NCBI GenBank assembly: GCA_018105865.1
Contig: CM030848.1
Coordinates: 16,099,786-16,163,785 of the forward strand
Direction of reading: 5' to 3'
Length of the DNA stretch: 64,000 nt
From: Metaphire vulgaris
Lineage: Eukaryota > Annelida > Clitellata > Crassiclitellata > Megascolecidae
The translations under genes were made by a program, and so were the position numbers. The notes beneath the pieces were generated by a model. It saw only the letters and a list, made by a program, of their open reading frames with translations. It did no database searches and was not told the DNA's origin. Numbering within the stretch: position 1 is the stretch's first letter; every line of letters starts with the position of its first letter. Positions 62,789-64,000 of the stretch are shown here, one piece after another.

Positions 62789-64000
62789 GAGGCAAGGAAG
62801 ACGCGCCAGTGGCAATCGTCTGCCTCGGGCGTCTGCTCTTATAAGGGCAGACGCCGTCAGCTGACAGTGCTGGAGGCATCGCTCGGTCGACTGAACATAC
62901 TTTGAACCGGAGGTACTGTGACGAAGGGTCACACAGTACCTGTCTCGGCGTCGAATGGGGGGGTGGGCGATGTAGACGCCTCAGCCGACCATCGACCGGA
63001 GCAGCTCTCTCCACTGATCTACCTTCACTTGAAATGAATGAATGAATGAATGAGAGAGAGTATTGCATCGAAGAAAGTAATTTCAACAGCTATTTAAAAA
63101 CTAAAACCACTTCAGCAGAAGAGAGAAACAGATAAGAAAATATCAGGATCCACCCCACCCCCACCCCCACCCCCACCCCACCGAGTCTCACTATAGTAAA
63201 GTGGAATGTCTCGACTTCCAGTCTGGGATTCTCTGATCGAACGATTAAAAGCTTCCGCCGATACAATGCCATGAAAGTAGACAAGTCTTTCGAAGACTTT
63301 CAATAGCTTTGGAAATGTGTCCGGGTGATTGGTCGAATGGTCTGCATTCAGCTATAGAGGCCTACGCAGTCGACCCCATACGTTGTCTGATGTAGAGCTA
63401 TATTCTGTCTCTGCTCTAAATAAGAGGACAGAAATAATCTGCCATCGACGTACTAAGGGGCGTATATTTTTACAAACCTCCTTCGGCTTAACTCATTTCG
63501 ATTCTCAGGAGTATGGTCTTCGTAAAGTCTGCTTAATTTATACGAAATAAATCTTGTCCGTATTCAAAAGTCCTCTGTGTGTATTTATTGCTCTGCGGGT
63601 TGTCTGGTGCTGTCAAGGGCAGTCTTTCGATGCTGGTGCTTGAGACTCTTTGCATGCATCCAGGTCCTTGTAAGCGGGCATGTTATGTGTTACAACAAGA
63701 CCTTTTCAATGACCGCTTGAGATATGACAGAGCAGAAATTTATCGTCATTCTGGTTATACTTGCTGTAACGCGTCTTGTCACGTGTCCTGAATGTTGCCA
63801 TAAATGCGTCTGCTAAACATAAGGAGGACTAAGATGAAGCTAGTCTATAGGAGCGGAGTGAGCGCTGAAGATGTTTGCCGAAGGAGTCGTGTACGGCCGA
63901 AGAGACTTCGTACATTGCACTTGACAACTAAGCCAGAATGTGCAATACTGTTTTTTTTTAAATTTTCATGCGTCCACTTTCCACGGGGGTGGCGAAACTG
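62789..64000. other. Right edge, no gene seen
   Basis: Upstream flank of the FABP-like gene. Contains short (GAAT)n near 63036 and (CCACCC)n near 63152-63180. No exon with recognisable protein motifs was found. Confidence 0.4.

Noticed and set aside
62517..62864. poly-Leu, poly-Phe, poly-Arg and poly-Lys frames
   Set aside because: All are frames through the (TTC)n/(GAA)n tract.

Overview
This is a eukaryotic window, almost certainly nuclear DNA from an invertebrate animal. It has spliced genes with GT-AG introns, animal gene families (USP8, flotillin-1, EXOG/EndoG nuclease, CUB receptor, fatty-acid-binding protein), very many microsatellites and many small DNA transposons. The species cannot be named from the sequence. 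The gene models were built by hand by matching splice sites, reading phase and recalled family motifs; nothing was aligned or searched.

Layout. 0-8.9 kb: mostly repeats, plus a tentative unrecognised minus-strand gene (exons near 6.4, 6.0 and 3.5 kb). 9.0-21.9 kb: a complete 23-exon USP8 deubiquitinase on minus, with one apparent +1 frameshift in exon 19 and an RTE-like retroelement fragment in an intron. 23.2-25.9 kb: a four-exon SRGH-type EndoG/EXOG nuclease on minus, with a 711-bp (CT)n tract in its first intron. 26.5-33.8 kb: repeats and a 3.8-kb structurally intact hAT transposon (865-aa ORF, matching 16-bp inverted repeats, perfect 8-bp target duplication). 33.9-37.5 kb: a four-exon PDZ protein on plus. 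40.3-45.9 kb: a complete 12-exon flotillin-1 on minus. 46.2-49.5 kb: a stack of nested MITEs. 51.7-57.8 kb: a ten-exon single-pass receptor on plus with three CUB domains, seven short Cys-rich repeats and a cytoplasmic PPPY motif. 58-60.6 kb: more hAT-type elements. 61.2-62.6 kb: a four-exon FABP-like gene on minus whose start codon lies 15 bp from a (GAA)n tract.

The genes are not an operon. USP8 (endosomal receptor sorting), flotillin-1 (membrane microdomains and endocytosis) and the CUB receptor all act at membranes, but adjacency in an animal genome is weak evidence for a functional link. I found no clearly new multi-gene system. The most unusual items are the Cys-repeat CUB receptor, the PDZ protein that ends in its own PDZ-ligand motif, the intact hAT with look-alike MITEs, the six-deep transposon nest, and the USP8 frameshift.
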